Source: a virus
Strand: one strand, 5' to 3'
Virus record (IMG/VR): IMGVR_UViG_3300024252_000039
Coordinates: 1 to 38,722 of that record
Length of the DNA stretch: 38,722 nucleotides
Part shown: piece after piece, positions 38,071 to 38,722 of the stretch
Position numbering within the stretch: the stretch's first letter is position 1
Layout: every line of letters starts with the position of its first letter
Program-made: the position numbers and the translations under genes
Notes under the pieces: generated by a model
The model's input: only the letters and a program-made list of their open reading frames with translations
Database searches by the model: none
Told to the model about the DNA's origin: nothing

Positions 38071-38576
38071 TGGCTTTAACTGTCGAGGATGGCTCCGGTG
38101 TGTCTGGGGCAGATACTTACATCTCGTTGACCGATGCTAGGGCCATCCTGACTCCTTTAGGTCAGGACTTGAATGCTACTGATGCGACTGCGGAACAGCA
38201 GTTGCGTAATGCGGTCTACTACCTTGAGGCTTTCCGTAAGCAGTTTAAAGGTTCAAAAGTGTTACAAGCTAACCCTCTTCAATGGCCTCGTTACGGGGTT
38301 TGGATTGATGGGTTTTCGGTTTCCAGCGATACAATCCCTGACGATCTGAAGAGAGCACAAGTTTACGCTGCGTATGAGATTGAGGCTGGAGGAACACTCC
38401 AAGCTAACTCTACGGGTGAGAATGTAAAAATGAAAGAAGTTGCAGGAGCTATTAAGAAAGAATTTTTCAACTCTGGTGCTGGAGCAAGTTTAAAACGCTT
38501 CACCCGTGTTGACAATCAATTATCACCACTACTCAATAACTCAGGCCCATTCGAGTTGAGGAGTGAAAGAGGATGA
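38070..38576 (+). CDS. Head-completion adaptor (DnaT-like domain)
   Basis: 168 residues. VSGADTYISLTDARAILTPL, then LRNAVYYLEAFRKQF and WPRYG with a following helix (PDDLKRAQVYAAYEI), is the pattern of the phage family annotated as DnaT-like ssDNA-binding domain. By position in siphoviruses it is the head-tail adaptor bound to the portal, so ssDNA binding is not implied. Overlaps the 38573 gene start by four bases. Confidence 0.85.
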   Translation: MALTVEDGSGVSGADTYISLTDARAILTPLGQDLNATDATAEQQLRNAVYYLEAFRKQFKGSKVLQANPLQWPRYGVWIDGFSVSSDTIPDDLKRAQVYAAYEIEAGGTLQANSTGENVKMKEVAGAIKKEFFNSGAGASLKRFTRVDNQLSPLLNNSGPFELRSERG

Positions 38577-38722
38577 GTCTGAAAGCTGGAACAGGGGAGA
38601 ATCAAGGGGCTGTAAACTATGTCTCCATAGTCGCTAGAGACAATGGCGGTTTCAGAGATATGCCTTATCCAGCAGACTTTGTTCTAGAAGTAGGGGAGGG
38701 TAATGTCGAAGGACATTCCGTC
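38555..38722. repeat. Terminal direct repeat, copy 2 (circular closure)
   Basis: Copy of bases 1-168 with one silent substitution at 38596. It shows that the right end of the window joins to its left end. Confidence 0.93.
38573..38722 (+). CDS. Virion structural protein, 5' part (same gene as 19-870)
   Basis: The first 50 codons of the 283-residue structural protein, cut by the window end. Protein-identical to residues 1-50 of the copy at 19-870. Its start overlaps the stop of the DnaT-like gene (ATGA), which gives the true upstream context of that gene in the circular map. Confidence 0.92.
   Translation, partial: MSLKAGTGENQGAVNYVSIVARDNGGFRDMPYPADFVLEVGEGNVEGHSV

Overview
The window is essentially one complete genome of a long-tailed (siphovirus-type) double-stranded DNA phage. 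The first 168 bases recur at the end (38555-38722), so the unit genome is about 38,554 bp with circular ends. Gene order, Shine-Dalgarno sites, sigma70-like promoters and many overlapping small genes fit a phage of a bacterium, most likely Gram-negative. The host cannot be named from sequence. I see no integrase or clear lysogeny repressor, no RNA polymerase gene and no tRNA gene, so a lytic lifestyle is the simplest reading, by inference.

Layout. (1) 30.1 kb to the end and on through 14.7 kb, plus strand: small terminase, large terminase (TerL), portal, MuF-type head protein, scaffold, P22-like coat protein, head completion, neck and tail genes, tail chaperone pair with a -1 frameshift site, tape measure, tail-tip and LamG fibre genes, then lysis genes (M15 peptidase, small membrane proteins, holin). 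(2) 14.7-24.5 kb, minus strand: an early-type block. From its promoter near 24.54 kb it reads SNF2 helicase, Cas4-like Fe-S nuclease, a probable DNA-binding replication protein and a family A DNA polymerase. Then come many small zinc-finger or membrane proteins and a nucleotide-metabolism pair (TSCPD protein and dATP/dGTP diphosphohydrolase-like protein). (3) 24.6-27.8 kb, plus strand: primase-polymerase/helicase, a dense array of 10-bp iterons, a RuvC-like resolvase and two zinc microproteins. (4) 27.8-30.0 kb: a terminator, three 30-31 bp direct repeats and a strong promoter in very AT-rich DNA, then four AT-rich accessory genes including a GP88-family protein.

The outstanding element is at 30867-31718. 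TerL is interrupted inside its Walker A loop (GGYG / SGKT) by a 284-residue intein with Cys1, His-Asn at its end and Ser+1. The intein has no recognisable in-frame endonuclease. Instead, an intact HTH plus HNH endonuclease gene (31605 to 30907) lies on the opposite strand, with its own ribosome binding site. Its HTH and HNH parts fill exactly the gap between the intein's two splicing subdomains. The same DNA must therefore encode, on one strand, an intein that excises to restore an essential terminase and, on the other, a probable homing endonuclease. I know of no described intein with this opposite-strand arrangement; that is recall, not a search result.

How the parts work together. Early minus-strand genes and the primase-polymerase replicate and recombine the DNA, with iterons as candidate origin or operator sites. 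Late plus-strand transcription from a near-consensus promoter at 30115 makes packaging and virion proteins. Two minus-strand genes between TerL and the portal have their own divergent promoter, and read-through from it would reach the antisense HNH gene.
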